DNA of 64,000 nucleotides from Woeseiaceae bacterium (GCA_028279985.1 JANQMR010000024.1:124001-188000); one strand, 5' to 3'; shown: positions 23,141-33,271, counted from the stretch's first letter. Numbers and translations are program-made. The notes: generated by a model not told the origin, from the sequence alone.

Positions 23141-24454
23141 CTCCCGGCACCAGGCGCAGTAGTTCCAGTACGACCGAGCGACGCCCCAGCCGCAAGCGCG
23201 ACAAGAATCGCGGGTGCCGAGCAGTTTCCAGGGCTTCTTGATCTTGCTACGGCACCAGGGACAATACCGCATGAACGGAATCAGGGGACCGCCGCAGCGC
23301 TTGTTCGGGCATTTCTCCGTGTAACGCCGGTCCGGATAACGGCGCACCGCTTCCTCTTCGAATCCCGGCCCGTAGCACCAGGGACAGTAGTTCCAGTCGT
23401 TCTTGACGCCGCGCTCGCAGCGCGGGCAACTGGATGCGAACGCCGACTCCGAGCCCCGCGCCGGGTTGTCGAATCCGCACCACGGGCAGGACTGCATGCT
23501 TTCCGCCACCGGCCCCTCGCAGTGCCGGCATTGCTGGCGCGTGTTCAGTATCTTGCCGAATTCCCGCTGAAACTGCCGCCACTGCAATTGCCGCCAGGAT
23601 TGACCGGGCTTTCCCGCATGGCTGGGCGCGCCGCTTTTCTGTTTACGCGCGTGGCTTTGCAAGCGCTCGAAGGCCGCCTGCATGTCGATGGCGCTGGCAT
23701 AGCGCTTCGCAGGATCGAGCTGGATCGCTTTTTTCAGGATACCGATCAGTTCCGGCCGCACGCGCGCGGCCAGGCGATCGTAGCCGGCCAACGGCCATTC
23801 GTAAGGCCATTCGGGCAGCTTGCCGGAGAACAGTCGATAAAGGACCAGTCCCAGCGAAAACACGTCCGATTGAAACTTCGGCCGCCCCATCGCCTGCTCC
23901 GGAGCGATATAGTCGATGGTTCCCGAGCCGGAAGCCTTGAGGGTATGCAAACTGATCTTGGCGAACCCGAAATCCGCCAGTTTCAAGCGGTTTCCGGGGA
24001 ACAGAATGAAATTGTCCGGCTTGATATCGCAGTGAATGACTTTGTGTTCGTGCGCAAAGGCAAGCGCCGCCAGCGCCTGGCCGGCGAGATCCAGCGCCCT
24101 CGCCGTCGCGATTCGCCGTTCGAGCCGCTCCGCCAGCGACCGCTCGCCGAGCTCCATCGCTATCACGAAACGATCGTCGATGTAACTGGCATTGACGATC
24201 GACAGAATGTTGGGGTGCCGGAGTTTCACGGCAACCTGGACTTCGTGGAGGAACGCTTCGTGGCTCACGAGGCGGCTCAAGCGCGGGATTTTCAGCGCCA
24301 TACGGGTACGGTGAATCGTGTCGTACGCACTGTAGACGTCGGCGAGCGGGCCCGATGCGAGCCGGCCCAGGATCCGATACTTGCCAATCTTCTGCCGGGC
24401 CCTGAGCAACGGGGTCTCACTCCAGTCTTCGGTCCTGCGTGGCCCCGCAATCAT
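23132..24454 (-). CDS. Ser/Thr protein kinase with four C-terminal zinc ribbons
   Basis: This 440-residue cytosolic protein has no TM helix. The kinase domain spans about 22-290 with Lys55 (MALKIPR), HCDIKPDN (141-148), DFG (161-163) and an APEQ motif; the glycine loop is degenerate (LASGPLADV). Residues about 318-440 hold four zinc-ribbon-like units, each a CxxC pair followed 9-15 residues later by CPWC or CAWC (CRHC..CPWC, CPRC..CPWC, CPNKRC..CPWC, CRAC..CAWC). The ATG at 24454 has GAGG 7 nt upstream. It is the first gene of the leftward cluster. Kinases with zinc ribbons beside PP2C and VWA genes recall the TerY-P-type triads, from memory. Confidence 0.9.
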   Translation of the reverse strand: MIAGPRRTEDWSETPLLRARQKIGKYRILGRLASGPLADVYSAYDTIHRTRMALKIPRLSRLVSHEAFLHEVQVAVKLRHPNILSIVNASYIDDRFVIAMELGERSLAERLERRIATARALDLAGQALAALAFAHEHKVIHCDIKPDNFILFPGNRLKLADFGFAKISLHTLKASGSGTIDYIAPEQAMGRPKFQSDVFSLGLVLYRLFSGKLPEWPYEWPLAGYDRLAARVRPELIGILKKAIQLDPAKRYASAIDMQAAFERLQSHARKQKSGAPSHAGKPGQSWRQLQWRQFQREFGKILNTRQQCRHCEGPVAESMQSCPWCGFDNPARGSESAFASSCPRCERGVKNDWNYCPWCYGPGFEEEAVRRYPDRRYTEKCPNKRCGGPLIPFMRYCPWCRSKIKKPWKLLGTRDSCRACGWGVARSYWNYCAWCREPL

Positions 24455-24587
24455 TGGACCTCGAAGCCGCCCAGTCAAGGACCGCCAGCGGCGGCGGTGC
24501 AACACAACTGTCACCTAAGCTTAAGCTGACGGTCAAAATGAACGAATAGTCTTGCGGCGTGTTTCGCAGGGTCAGGCCTCGTATCGC

Positions 24588-25373
24588 ATGATGAGCCGAC
24601 ACTTTCGGACCCTCTGGTTGTCCGACGTACACCTCGGTACCAGCGCCGCCCGCGCCGCCGATCTCCTCGACTTCCTCGACGGTATCAGCGCCGACACGAT
24701 CTATCTGGTCGGCGACATCGTCGATTTGCAGCGAATGAAGGTCCGGCCGAGCTTCAACGCCGCGCACCGGCTGGTGCTGGGTAAGCTGATCGACATCGCG
24801 GCGGGATCGACGCGCGTGGTCTACATACCCGGTAACCACGACGTGGAGTTTCGCCAGGTTGCCGGCAGCGAGATCTGCGGGATCGAAATCAGTCTCGAGG
24901 AACAGCATCTCACGGCGCGTGGCGAGCGATTGTTGATCCTGCACGGCGACGTACTGGACGCCCGGATCAGAAAAGGCACCAATCTCGAGCGATTCGCGGC
25001 GGCGGCTTACACCTTGCTGGTCGAGGCGGACGCGAGTTTCAACCGCTTTCGCGCGCGTTTCGGCGGCGAATTCTCACCCCTTAGCACCCGCCTCAAGATG
25101 AAACTCAAGAGCGCCCACGAATACATACGCCGTTTCGAGGTCACGGCCGCCGACTATGCCCGGTCGCGGGGCTTCGACGGCGTCGTTTGCGGGCACATCC
25201 ACCGGCCCGAGCTCCGCGAGATCGACGGGGTGCGTTACGCCAACGACGGCGACTGGGTGGAGCATCGCACGGCGCTGGCCGAAGACGCCGCCGGGGAGCT
25301 CATGTTGCTTCACTACCGCCCGGACGGGATTCTCGGCAGCACCGGCGACCGGGCTGCGCCGCTAGCCGCCTGA
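24588..25373 (+). CDS. Calcineurin-like metallophosphoesterase (UDP-diacylglucosamine pyrophosphatase-like)
   Basis: The ~261-residue protein has the full dimetal signature of LpxH-type enzymes: LSDVHLGT, GDIVDLQRM, GNHDVEF, LHGDVLD and CGHIHRPE, plus NDGDWVEH. The family cleaves UDP-2,3-diacylglucosamine in lipid A synthesis, but this subgroup often sits beside a glycosyltransferase and may act on other envelope lipids. Such a glycosyltransferase gene is indeed at 26165. The start is one of two adjacent ATGs at 24588/24591; no strong ribosome-binding site is seen. It is divergent from the zinc-ribbon kinase gene. Confidence 0.87.
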   Translation: MMSRHFRTLWLSDVHLGTSAARAADLLDFLDGISADTIYLVGDIVDLQRMKVRPSFNAAHRLVLGKLIDIAAGSTRVVYIPGNHDVEFRQVAGSEICGIEISLEEQHLTARGERLLILHGDVLDARIRKGTNLERFAAAAYTLLVEADASFNRFRARFGGEFSPLSTRLKMKLKSAHEYIRRFEVTAADYARSRGFDGVVCGHIHRPELREIDGVRYANDGDWVEHRTALAEDAAGELMLLHYRPDGILGSTGDRAAPLAA

Positions 25374-25484
25374 GCGGCCGTGTTCCTGAGCCTCGCTCTG
25401 ACCGTTCTGGTCTGGGCGACTGTCCTGCGGGAACGCTTCGGCTAGACGGCTTCCGCCCGTACCGGCAGCGCTCAGACGACGGGC

Positions 25485-26000
25485 TCAGACGAAGGTGATA
25501 CTCGCCGTTGCGATCGCCGCGCCGATCGCGCCGCCGACCAGTACGTCGCTGGGGTAATGCAGGCCGAGGATGATGCGGCTGGCTGCGATCAGGACCGCAA
25601 ACGGCATCAGCACGACCAGCAAGGTCGGCTCGTAACTGCCGTACAGTATCGTGAAACTGACGGCGTGAAGCGTATGTCCGGACGGGAAACTGTACCGATC
25701 CAACGGCGCGGTACCGCAGACGATTTCGCCGTGGGTAATATAGGGGCGTTCCCGGACCAGGCGGTTCTTCAACAGCTTGTAGACCACGATGCCGGTGGCG
25801 GCGGTGGCCAGCGTCTGGATGACGAAAACCGGCGCATCGGCGCCTAGCTGATAAACGCAGATCAGACCAAAGATGAACCAGGCCGGGTAGTCGCCCAGGC
25901 GCGAAACGGCGCTGAAAAATGCACGCACGAAAGACAGCCGGCTGAGCGCATTGATGCGCCTGCACATGCCGAGTTCGAGGTCATTAAAATAGTCAACCAC
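25485..26000 (-). CDS. PAP2-family membrane phosphatase
   Basis: This 171-residue integral membrane protein has about five or six helices and the three phosphatase motifs in order: KNRLVRERPY, PSGH, and SRIILGLHYPSD. Members dephosphorylate phosphatidate, undecaprenyl pyrophosphate or related lipids on the outer face of the inner membrane; the exact substrate cannot be told. The start is GTG at 26000. It lies between the metallophosphoesterase and the glycosyltransferase gene, on the opposite strand, making a small envelope-lipid set. Confidence 0.92.
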   Translation of the reverse strand: MVDYFNDLELGMCRRINALSRLSFVRAFFSAVSRLGDYPAWFIFGLICVYQLGADAPVFVIQTLATAATGIVVYKLLKNRLVRERPYITHGEIVCGTAPLDRYSFPSGHTLHAVSFTILYGSYEPTLLVVLMPFAVLIAASRIILGLHYPSDVLVGGAIGAAIATASITFV

Positions 26001-26164
26001 CAGTAAGCTCCGGTCTCACCGTCGTTTTGCCGGAATAATGGAGGCAGCGTACGACAGCGCCATGAAGGCCCGATGACGGAACGATGACAACCGTATCGCT
26101 ATTGTAAACATCTCGTAACTTTGGTGTAACCTGGATTTCACCTACTGGCGCAAATCTTCCATTC

Positions 26165-27205
26165 ATGCGAATAGCGATAGTCACCGACGCCTGGAAACCG
26201 CAGGTCAACGGCGTCGTGCAGACGCTCGGCAAGACCCGCGACGAGCTCGGGCGCATGGGCCACGAGGTACACATGGTGACGCCGGAAGGCCGCCGGACCG
26301 TGCCGCTGCCGACCTACCCTGAAATCCGCCTGGCGCTGTTCCCGAAACGCGGCGTGCGCCGTGAGCTCGACGAATTCGATCCGGACTGCGTGCACATCGC
26401 GACCGAGGGACCGCTGGGGCTGGCCGCGCGGCGTTATTGCCTGAGCCGCCGACTGCCGTTCACCACCGCCTACCACACCCAGTTTCCGGAGTACTTCCGG
26501 GCGCGCTGGCCGATACCGCTCGGCTGGATCGTAGCCCTGTTGCGCTGGTTTCACCGGCCGGCGACGCGAACGATGGTCCCTACCGAGCGGATCCGCGACA
26601 AGCTCGAAGGCCGCGGCTTCAAGAATCTCGTCATCTGGTCACGCGGCGTGGACACCCAGCTTTTCACGCCGGAGGAAGCTTTCGAATACGAGCTGCCGCG
26701 GCCCGTCTGGATCTGCATGGGCCGGGTGGCGGTCGAGAAGAACATCGAGGAATTCCTGGACCTGGACCTCGAGGGCAGCAAGGTGATCATCGGCGACGGC
26801 CCGGACCGGCTGCGGCTCGCCGCGCGGTATGCCGATTGCCACTTCCTGGGTTACCGCTTCGGCCGGGAGCTCGCGCGGCATCTCGCAGGGGGCGACGTTT
26901 TCGTGTTTCCGAGCCGCACCGATACCTTCGGCATCGTCATGCTGGAAGCGCTGGCCTGCGGTCTGCCGGTGGCGGCGCTGCCGGTGGAAGGCCCGGTGGA
27001 CGTGATCACCGATCCTGCCGTGGGCGTCCTGAACGAGAATCTCAAAGCCGCTTGCGTAGAGGCCCTGGGCCTCGACCGGGCGGCCTGCCGCGCTTTCGTC
27101 GAACGACGGAGCTGGCGGAAATCGACCGGACAGTTCGAAAGCTACCTGGAACCGCGCACCCGCGCGACCGCGTCCGCCCAACCGGCGAGCAGGCCGCTGC
27201 GCTGA
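26165..27205 (+). CDS. GT4-family glycosyltransferase
   Basis: This 346-residue GT-B enzyme starts [18 protein letters not shown], the usual N-terminus of bacterial glycolipid mannosyl/glucosyl transferases. The C-terminal domain has [24 protein letters not shown], and [22 protein letters not shown] with the donor-binding ExxE pattern. It probably transfers a sugar to a membrane lipid such as diacylglycerol; acceptor and donor are not certain. Its last 64 bp overlap the 3' end of glpK on the other strand. The metallophosphoesterase and PAP2 genes next to it suggest a shared lipid-remodelling role. Confidence 0.92.
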   Translation: MRIAIVTDAWKPQVNGVVQTLGKTRDELGRMGHEVHMVTPEGRRTVPLPTYPEIRLALFPKRGVRRELDEFDPDCVHIATEGPLGLAARRYCLSRRLPFTTAYHTQFPEYFRARWPIPLGWIVALLRWFHRPATRTMVPTERIRDKLEGRGFKNLVIWSRGVDTQLFTPEEAFEYELPRPVWICMGRVAVEKNIEEFLDLDLEGSKVIIGDGPDRLRLAARYADCHFLGYRFGRELARHLAGGDVFVFPSRTDTFGIVMLEALACGLPVAALPVEGPVDVITDPAVGVLNENLKAACVEALGLDRAACRAFVERRSWRKSTGQFESYLEPRTRATASAQPASRPLR

Positions 27206-28629
27206 TCGTCCGACATCGCGGGATCGAACACGGCGTCGCGACGCCACAGGTCGGCGATGTTCCCGACGCTGTCCAGGACGCCTGCCCGGTAAGCTGCAAG
27301 GCAGGCGGCGCCGAGGACCGTCGACTCGACGTTCTCGGGACGTTCGACCGGCACGTCGAGGACATCGGCCAGAAACTGCAGGAACCAGTCGTTGGCGACC
27401 ATGCCGCCATCCACTCTGAGCACGGACGGCGAGATGCCGTCCTCGGCCATCGCGTCGAACAGATCGCGGGTCTGATAGGCGACGGATTGCAGGGTCGCGG
27501 TGACGATCCGGTCGCTGTCGCTGCCCCTGGTCAAGCCGAGGATCGCGCCGCGGGCATGCGGATCCCAGTACGGCGCGCCGAGTCCGGTGAAGGCGGGGAC
27601 GACATGGACATCGTCGACGATCCCGCTCCGGTTTGCGACGGCCTCGGTCTCGGCGGCGCTTTGTATGATGCCGAGCGCGTCACGCAGCCATTGAACGGCC
27701 GAGCCCGCAACGAACACACTGCCCTCGAGACCGTAACTCACGGTACCGTCGAGACCGCTGGCGATCGTCGTCAACAGGCGATTGCCCGAGCGCAGGGCCG
27801 TGGCGCCCGTGTTCGCAATCACGAAACAGCCGGTGCCGTAGGTACTCTTGGTCATGCCGTAGTCGAGGCCGGCCTGTCCGATCAATGCCGCCTGCTGGTC
27901 GCCCGCCATCCCGAGTATCGGCATTTCACCGCCGAAGAGCCCCGAGTCGGCGATCCCGAATTCGGACGCGCAATCGCGGACCTCCGGCAGCAGGCCACGT
28001 GGAACTCCGAACAGCGCCAATAACTCGTCGTCCCAGTCGAGTGTATGAATGTTGAACAGCATGGTTCGAGACGCGTTGGTGACGTCGGTCGCATGCACGC
28101 GCCCGCCGGTCAGGCGCCAGAGCAAAAAGCTGTCGATCGTGCCGAAAACCAACTCGCCGGCTTCGGCGCGGGCGCGCGCGCCTTCTACCTCGTCCAGGAT
28201 CCAGGCGATCTTGGTCGCTGAAAAATAAGGGTCCAGCATCAGGCCGGTACGCGCGGCCACCGTTTCTTCGGCGCCGTCGCTTCTGAGCCTCTCGCAACGG
28301 TCGGCGGTTCGCCGGTCCTGCCAGACGATGGCGTCGTGAACCGGCCGGCCGGTCTTGCGATCCCAGACCACGGTGGTCTCGCGCTGGTTGGTGATGCCGA
28401 CACCCGCGATCTCGGATGCAGACGCGGCAGCGCCGGCCATCGCGGCACGAGTCACGTCGATCACCGATTGCCAGATCGCCTCGGGATCGTGCTCGACCCA
28501 GCCGGGCTGCGGGTAACGCTGCGGAAACGCCTGCTGCTCGCTGCTCAGGACCCGGCCCTCGTAGTCGTAGATCACGCAGCGGCTGCTGCTGGTGCCCTGG
28601 TCGATTGCCAATAGGTATTTCTTGCTCAT
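27142..28629 (-). CDS. glpK: Glycerol kinase
   Basis: GlpK phosphorylates glycerol to glycerol-3-phosphate for GlpD. The 495-residue protein begins [17 protein letters not shown], the FGGY-kinase phosphate-1 loop. It continues with the WVEHDP and GITNQRETT blocks, the SRTMLFNI region, [12 protein letters not shown], and the C-terminal [18 protein letters not shown] with ALGAA-type helix. I chose the ATG at 28629, since homologues begin there; an upstream start would run into acs. The 3' end overlaps the glycosyltransferase gene tail-to-tail by 64 bp. It may be cotranscribed with the acetoacetyl-CoA synthetase gene (22 bp upstream). Confidence 0.97.
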   Translation of the reverse strand: MSKKYLLAIDQGTSSSRCVIYDYEGRVLSSEQQAFPQRYPQPGWVEHDPEAIWQSVIDVTRAAMAGAAASASEIAGVGITNQRETTVVWDRKTGRPVHDAIVWQDRRTADRCERLRSDGAEETVAARTGLMLDPYFSATKIAWILDEVEGARARAEAGELVFGTIDSFLLWRLTGGRVHATDVTNASRTMLFNIHTLDWDDELLALFGVPRGLLPEVRDCASEFGIADSGLFGGEMPILGMAGDQQAALIGQAGLDYGMTKSTYGTGCFVIANTGATALRSGNRLLTTIASGLDGTVSYGLEGSVFVAGSAVQWLRDALGIIQSAAETEAVANRSGIVDDVHVVPAFTGLGAPYWDPHARGAILGLTRGSDSDRIVTATLQSVAYQTRDLFDAMAEDGISPSVLRVDGGMVANDWFLQFLADVLDVPVERPENVESTVLGAACLAAYRAGVLDSVGNIADLWRRDAVFDPAMSDDQRSGLLAGWADAVARVRGSR

Positions 28630-28651
28630 CGATTCATTTTCCGGTCCGGAC

Positions 28652-30589
28652 TCAGGCTGCGCCGAGCTCATCGATGTCTCGGAAGTGCTCCAGCGCCTCG
28701 GGGTTTGCCAGCGCCTCGGTGTTGCGAACGGTCTCGCCGTGCACGACGGAGCGCACGGCTAGCTCGACGATCTTGCCGCTGCGCGTGCGCGGGATCCCGG
28801 CCACGGCCAGGATCTTGGCAGGTACGTGGCGCGGCGTCGTGTTGTCGCGAATCACCTTGCGAATGCGGGCCTCCAGCGCATCGTCCAACATCACACCGTC
28901 ACGCAATACGACGAACAGCACGACCCGCACGTCGTCTTCCCAACGCTGTCCGATCGCAATGCTCTCGATGATCTCGTCCAGTTTCTCGACCTGACGATAA
29001 ATTTCGGCGGTACCGATACGAACGCCGCCCGGGTTCAGGACCGCATCCGAACGGCCGTGGATCACGATGCCCCCGTGTGCGGTCAGCTCGGCAAAATCGC
29101 CGTGCGCCCAGACGCCGGGAAAACGCTCGAAGTAAGCGGCCCGGTAGCGGCTTTTGTCGGGATCGTTCCAGAAACCGACCGGCGCGGACGGAAACGGCCG
29201 GCTGCAGACCAACTCCCCCTGCTGCTCGACCACGGCCGAGCCTCCATCGTCGAATATCTCGACGGCCATCCCCAAGGCTCTGCATTGCAGCTCGCCGCGC
29301 CGAACCGGCAGGACCGGATTGCCCTGCACGAAACAACTGATGATGTCGGTGCCGCCGGCGATGGACGACAGTTGCAGGTCGTCGCCAATCGCGTCGTAGA
29401 CGAAATCGAAACTCTCCGGCGCCAGAGGCGACCCCGTGGAGAGTACCAGACGGAGGTCCGGGAGATCGAATTCGTCCTTCGGCCTGAGACCCGACTTCTC
29501 CAGGGCCGAGAGGTATTTCGCGCTGGTGCCGAAAACGGTCAAGCGCTCGCGCTCCGCCAGCGTCCACAACACACGACCGTCGTCGAAGAACGGCGCGCCA
29601 TCGTACAGGACGATCGTGGCGCCGGTCGCGAGGCCGGCAACCAGCCAGTTCCACATCATCCAGCCCAGGGTCGTGAAATAGAACACCCGATCGCCGGCGC
29701 CGATGTCGCAATGCAGTACATGCTCCTTGACGAGTTGCAACAGCGTGCCGCCGTGCCCGTGCACGATACATTTGGGCACACCGGTCGTACCCGAGGAGTA
29801 AAGTATGTACAGAGGATGGTCGAACTCGACCGGCAGCGGACTGAACTCGCTGCCGGCAATTGTGAACTCGGCAAACGTGACTGCACCGCGAATCCGGTCG
29901 AGCTCCATCACATCGCCGGCAAACGGGACCAGAACACACGTACCGATGGACGGAATCGCATCGACGATCCCGCCGACCGTGTGCAAGGAGTCGAAACGTT
30001 TGCCGTTGTAAAAGTAACCGTTGGCCGCGAACAGCACTTTAGGCTCGATCTGGCCGAAACGATCGACGACGCCGTTGATCCCGAAATCCGGCGAACAGGA
30101 GGACCAGACGGCACCGATGCTCGCCGCAGCCAGCATCGCGACAATCGCTTCGGGGCAATTCGGCAGGTAGCCGCCCACCCGATCGCCCTCGCGGACTCCC
30201 GCGCGGCGCAGTCCTTCGGCAACGCCTGCAACCTGCTCGCGAAGCGCGTCGAAACTCAGTGCCCGGCGACTGCCGTCCTCGCCGTAAAAAACGACTGCCG
30301 GCTGTGCCCCGGTGTGACGCAACAGGTGTGAGGCATAATTGAGTCGGGCGCCTTCGAACCATCCCGCGTCCATGATGTCGTCCGGCCGGGCGAGGGTTCG
30401 GTCCGCCGGCACGTCGAAGTGCAACTCACAAAAATCGCACAGCGCTTCCCAGAACGCGGCCGGGTCTCGTATCGACCATTGATACAGAGCGTCGTAATCG
30501 CCGAAACCCTGGCGCTGCATGAAACGAAACATCGCCGATGCTTCACGGCGGCGGGCATCGGGCGACCAGATGATCGGGTTGTCGGTCAT
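28652..30589 (-). CDS. Acetoacetyl-CoA synthetase (acetoacetate--CoA ligase)
   Basis: The 645-residue ANL-superfamily enzyme activates acetoacetate to acetoacetyl-CoA with ATP, allowing use of ketone bodies or PHB-derived acetoacetate. AMP-binding motifs are [39 protein letters not shown] (diagnostic for acetoacetyl rather than acetyl-CoA synthetases), HGDFAEL, and the catalytic lysine in [12 protein letters not shown]. The ATG at 30589 ([10 protein letters not shown]) matches homologue starts. Just upstream is an 11-bp tandem duplication. The multiheme cytochrome gene lies 101 bp upstream on the same strand. Confidence 0.94.
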   Translation of the reverse strand: MTDNPIIWSPDARRREASAMFRFMQRQGFGDYDALYQWSIRDPAAFWEALCDFCELHFDVPADRTLARPDDIMDAGWFEGARLNYASHLLRHTGAQPAVVFYGEDGSRRALSFDALREQVAGVAEGLRRAGVREGDRVGGYLPNCPEAIVAMLAAASIGAVWSSCSPDFGINGVVDRFGQIEPKVLFAANGYFYNGKRFDSLHTVGGIVDAIPSIGTCVLVPFAGDVMELDRIRGAVTFAEFTIAGSEFSPLPVEFDHPLYILYSSGTTGVPKCIVHGHGGTLLQLVKEHVLHCDIGAGDRVFYFTTLGWMMWNWLVAGLATGATIVLYDGAPFFDDGRVLWTLAERERLTVFGTSAKYLSALEKSGLRPKDEFDLPDLRLVLSTGSPLAPESFDFVYDAIGDDLQLSSIAGGTDIISCFVQGNPVLPVRRGELQCRALGMAVEIFDDGGSAVVEQQGELVCSRPFPSAPVGFWNDPDKSRYRAAYFERFPGVWAHGDFAELTAHGGIVIHGRSDAVLNPGGVRIGTAEIYRQVEKLDEIIESIAIGQRWEDDVRVVLFVVLRDGVMLDDALEARIRKVIRDNTTPRHVPAKILAVAGIPRTRSGKIVELAVRSVVHGETVRNTEALANPEALEHFRDIDELGAA

Positions 30590-30599
30590 GATCGAATGG

Positions 30600-30621
30600 C
30601 GCTGGGTCGTCGCTGGGTCGT
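30600..30621. repeat. 11-bp duplication upstream of acetoacetyl-CoA synthetase
   Basis: CGCTGGGTCGT occurs twice in direct succession (30600-30610, 30611-30621), 11 bp upstream of the start codon at 30589. Confidence 0.85.
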
Positions 30622-30690
30622 CGCCGGCCAGTATGCATATAAAGGCGCTGGTGTCTACGTCGTCTGCCGGCACAATCGCTAGTGTGACTG

Positions 30691-32976
30691 TCAATGCGCA
30701 CGCAGCGAGTCTTGCAGCACCGTGACTTCCGGTACGTAGGGAAACCGTTCAACGAGCCCGTCCACTATTCCGAGGGCGCGCACCGATTCACCCTGGTCAC
30801 GCAACATCGTCGCAAGCGCCCAGGCGATGTCGAAGTCACCGGCGAAACGCTCCCGCCCGCGCGCCAAAAGCTCGATCGCCGCGTCGGTACTCCCCATCGA
30901 ATTCAGCGCGACACCGAGCACGTACAGGTAGCGCGCATTGCCGGGTTCCGCATCGGCAGCCATTTCGAGTTGCTCGAGGCCTTCATCCGGACGGCCGGTG
31001 CGTACCAGCAACAATCCCAGGGCATGCCGCAACGCGGCATCCGCTTCGACCAGCGCAATCCCTTCCCGGAGCACGGTCTCGGCGCGCGATTCGTCACCCG
31101 TGCCGCGCAACAGGTCGGCGAAATTGACGCGCGTGACGACGGCACGCGGTTCCATCGCAAGCGCCCGCTGGTAGCGATCCAAGGCCGCCTGCCAGTTACC
31201 GAGCGACAGCTCGAGGCCGGCAAGCCCCGCCTGCGATTCCGGCCGGTTCGCGGTCAGCGCGAGGCTGGCGCGCAGCTCCCGTTCGGCTTGGCCGAAGGCC
31301 CTCGCCGGCCCGGCAGGCAGCAAATCGTGCACCCCGGCATAAGCGAGCGCAGCCTCGAGACGCACGCCCCTGACCGGATCGGCCAGACCCGCGCCGCCCA
31401 GCCGCGATTTGGCCTCGGCCGGAAATCCCCGCACGACACGAAGCGCCGCCATCCGCAACAGCGGGTCGGGATCGGCAACGGCGGCCTCGACCGCCGTCAT
31501 GTGCCGGGCGCTCATCGGTGAGCGCAACAGGCTCAACGCGGTCGCACGAGCGATCCCCGGCTGATCCGCATCGCCGACGAGCGCCAGCAAGGTCTCGTTG
31601 GCGTGGCCGTCTCTTCCCGCGTCCAGGGCGCTCGCGAACTCGGGCCTCGTCCTGGCATCCGTACCGTGCCAGGCGACGATCGCCGCCGCTGCCCAATCCG
31701 CATCGCGGTCATCGTGACAATCGTTGCAGACGTTCGGCACCCCGAGGCTCGCACTGAGATCCGGCCTGGGTACGCGAAAGCTGTGATCGCGGCGATCGTC
31801 CACCACCATGTAGGTACGGTCCGCCATGTGGCAATCGACACAAGCAACCGTCTCCGGCGGATGCCCGTGATGTCCCGTCGCCTGAAACACCGCGGGCGCA
31901 TGGCATTGCGCGCAGACCGCGTTCGGATCGTCTCCGGTGACCAGTTTGTTGGAATGTGGATCATGGCAGTCGGTGCAACTGACGCCGGCCTCATACATCC
32001 GGCTTTGCAGGAAAGAGCCGTAGACGAAGACCTCGTCCAGGATCTGACCATCGGCAAAATAAAGCCCTTCGTCGAGTAAGGCCGGCCGATGCGTGTGCGC
32101 GAGCGGCTGTCCGTACTCGTAGGCGTCGGTCAGTATTCCCCGCCGTGCATGACAGCGCCCGCAGGCCTCGGGCTGAAGCGGCGGCTCGCTGCGAGCCTCG
32201 GAGCGAACCGCGACGCCGGTCGCCGGATCCATCTGCCAGAATGCGCCGTCGCGGTCGTCGAGATCGACCAGGAGGCCGTAATCCGCTTCGAACTCGCCGG
32301 CATTCGCCTGGGCGACGTGCCGCGCGCCCGGGCCGTGGCAGGCCTCGCAGCCGACACTGACTTCGGAGTAACGGGTGTCGAACCGGTCGGTGAGCTCGTC
32401 GTAACCGAGCCTGACATCGGTGGAGTGGCACTCGGCGCACATGTAGTTCCAGTTCTGCTCGCGGCCGGTCCAGTGCAAGCCGTCACCCGGTGCGACCGCG
32501 TCCCCCGGATAGATATGGAACCAGCGTTGTCCTCCGTCGGAGGCCGGCCGCAAATCCCAGGAATAGGGCAATGTTTGCAACCTGCCGCCGGGAAACTCGA
32601 TCAGATACTGCTGCAGCGGCTCGACGCCGAAGGTGTAGGCGATGCGAAACTCCTGCGGGCCGTCGACCGGACCTTTGCCCACATCTTCGGTCGACACGTA
32701 ATAATCGCCGTCGCGCCGGTAGAAACGGGACTCCACACCGAAATAGTCGAAACGAACGCCGGAGAAGTCGCCCAGCACGGTCTCCGCGTTCGCGGGCTGC
32801 ATGGCGAGTTGATGATGCGAGCCGACCCAGTCGCCGTAGGCCTCGACGTGGCAGGACCGGCATTGCTCACTGCCGACAAACGCCGGCGTGACGTCCGCAG
32901 GCGGCGCTTCCGGCCTGCTACATGCGGCAAGCAGGCACAACGCTGCGGGCAATAACGACCTCGATCCGGCGGGCAT
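30691..32976 (-). CDS. Octaheme c-type cytochrome lipoprotein with HEAT/TPR repeats
   Basis: The 761-residue product has a lipoprotein signal ending LLAAC near 19. Eight CxxCH heme sites follow: CRSCH, CAECH, CEACH, CGRCH, CTDCH, CAQCH, CVDCH and CNDCH, within about residues 40-410, with many extra histidines that could be distal ligands. The C-terminal ~340 residues are helical repeats of HEAT/TPR type (about 430-540 and 560-760). It should sit in the periplasm on a membrane and pass electrons; the substrate is unknown. The plan resembles cytochrome c554/multiheme proteins with TPR tails found in marine bacteria. No reductase partner genes are adjacent. Confidence 0.92.
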   Translation of the reverse strand: MPAGSRSLLPAALCLLAACSRPEAPPADVTPAFVGSEQCRSCHVEAYGDWVGSHHQLAMQPANAETVLGDFSGVRFDYFGVESRFYRRDGDYYVSTEDVGKGPVDGPQEFRIAYTFGVEPLQQYLIEFPGGRLQTLPYSWDLRPASDGGQRWFHIYPGDAVAPGDGLHWTGREQNWNYMCAECHSTDVRLGYDELTDRFDTRYSEVSVGCEACHGPGARHVAQANAGEFEADYGLLVDLDDRDGAFWQMDPATGVAVRSEARSEPPLQPEACGRCHARRGILTDAYEYGQPLAHTHRPALLDEGLYFADGQILDEVFVYGSFLQSRMYEAGVSCTDCHDPHSNKLVTGDDPNAVCAQCHAPAVFQATGHHGHPPETVACVDCHMADRTYMVVDDRRDHSFRVPRPDLSASLGVPNVCNDCHDDRDADWAAAAIVAWHGTDARTRPEFASALDAGRDGHANETLLALVGDADQPGIARATALSLLRSPMSARHMTAVEAAVADPDPLLRMAALRVVRGFPAEAKSRLGGAGLADPVRGVRLEAALAYAGVHDLLPAGPARAFGQAERELRASLALTANRPESQAGLAGLELSLGNWQAALDRYQRALAMEPRAVVTRVNFADLLRGTGDESRAETVLREGIALVEADAALRHALGLLLVRTGRPDEGLEQLEMAADAEPGNARYLYVLGVALNSMGSTDAAIELLARGRERFAGDFDIAWALATMLRDQGESVRALGIVDGLVERFPYVPEVTVLQDSLRAH

Positions 32977-33058
32977 CCGGCAAAGATGCCACAACGATGC
33001 CGCAGTGTCGCCGGATCGGGGATGTCGCGACCGGCGCGGACGCCGGCCGGATCCAGGC

Positions 33059-33271
33059 CTACTCGGCGATGACGTTTTCCGCCTGCGGACCTTTCTGGCC
33101 TTGGGTCACCTGCATCGTGACCTTCTGGCCCTCTTTCAGCGTGCGGAATCCTTCCGCCATGATCGCGCTGTGATGGACGAATACGTCCTTACCGTCCTCG
33201 CGCTCGATGAATCCGAAACCTTTTTCGTCGTTGAACCACTTGACGGTTCCCGACACTCTCTCTTCTGACAT
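33059..33271 (-). CDS. CspA-family cold-shock protein (second copy)
   Basis: This single cold-shock domain of 70 residues has [15 protein letters not shown] and VFVHHSAI, the RNP1 and RNP2 motifs. The ATG at 33271 is preceded by GAGG at about -7. The 239 bp upstream (33272-33510) is AT-richer than average and likely holds the promoter and leader. It differs from the csp gene at 720 in having a D-E linker before the RNP1 motif and HHSA in RNP2. Low-temperature or growth-phase control is expected from the family only. Confidence 0.95.
   Translation of the reverse strand: MSEERVSGTVKWFNDEKGFGFIEREDGKDVFVHHSAIMAEGFRTLKEGQKVTMQVTQGQKGPQAENVIAE

Noticed and set aside
9778-24454. Type VI secretion system suggested by kinase, PP2C and FHA genes
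   Set aside because: No Tss sheath, baseplate, ClpV, Hcp or VgrG gene is present; only the regulatory gene types are shared.
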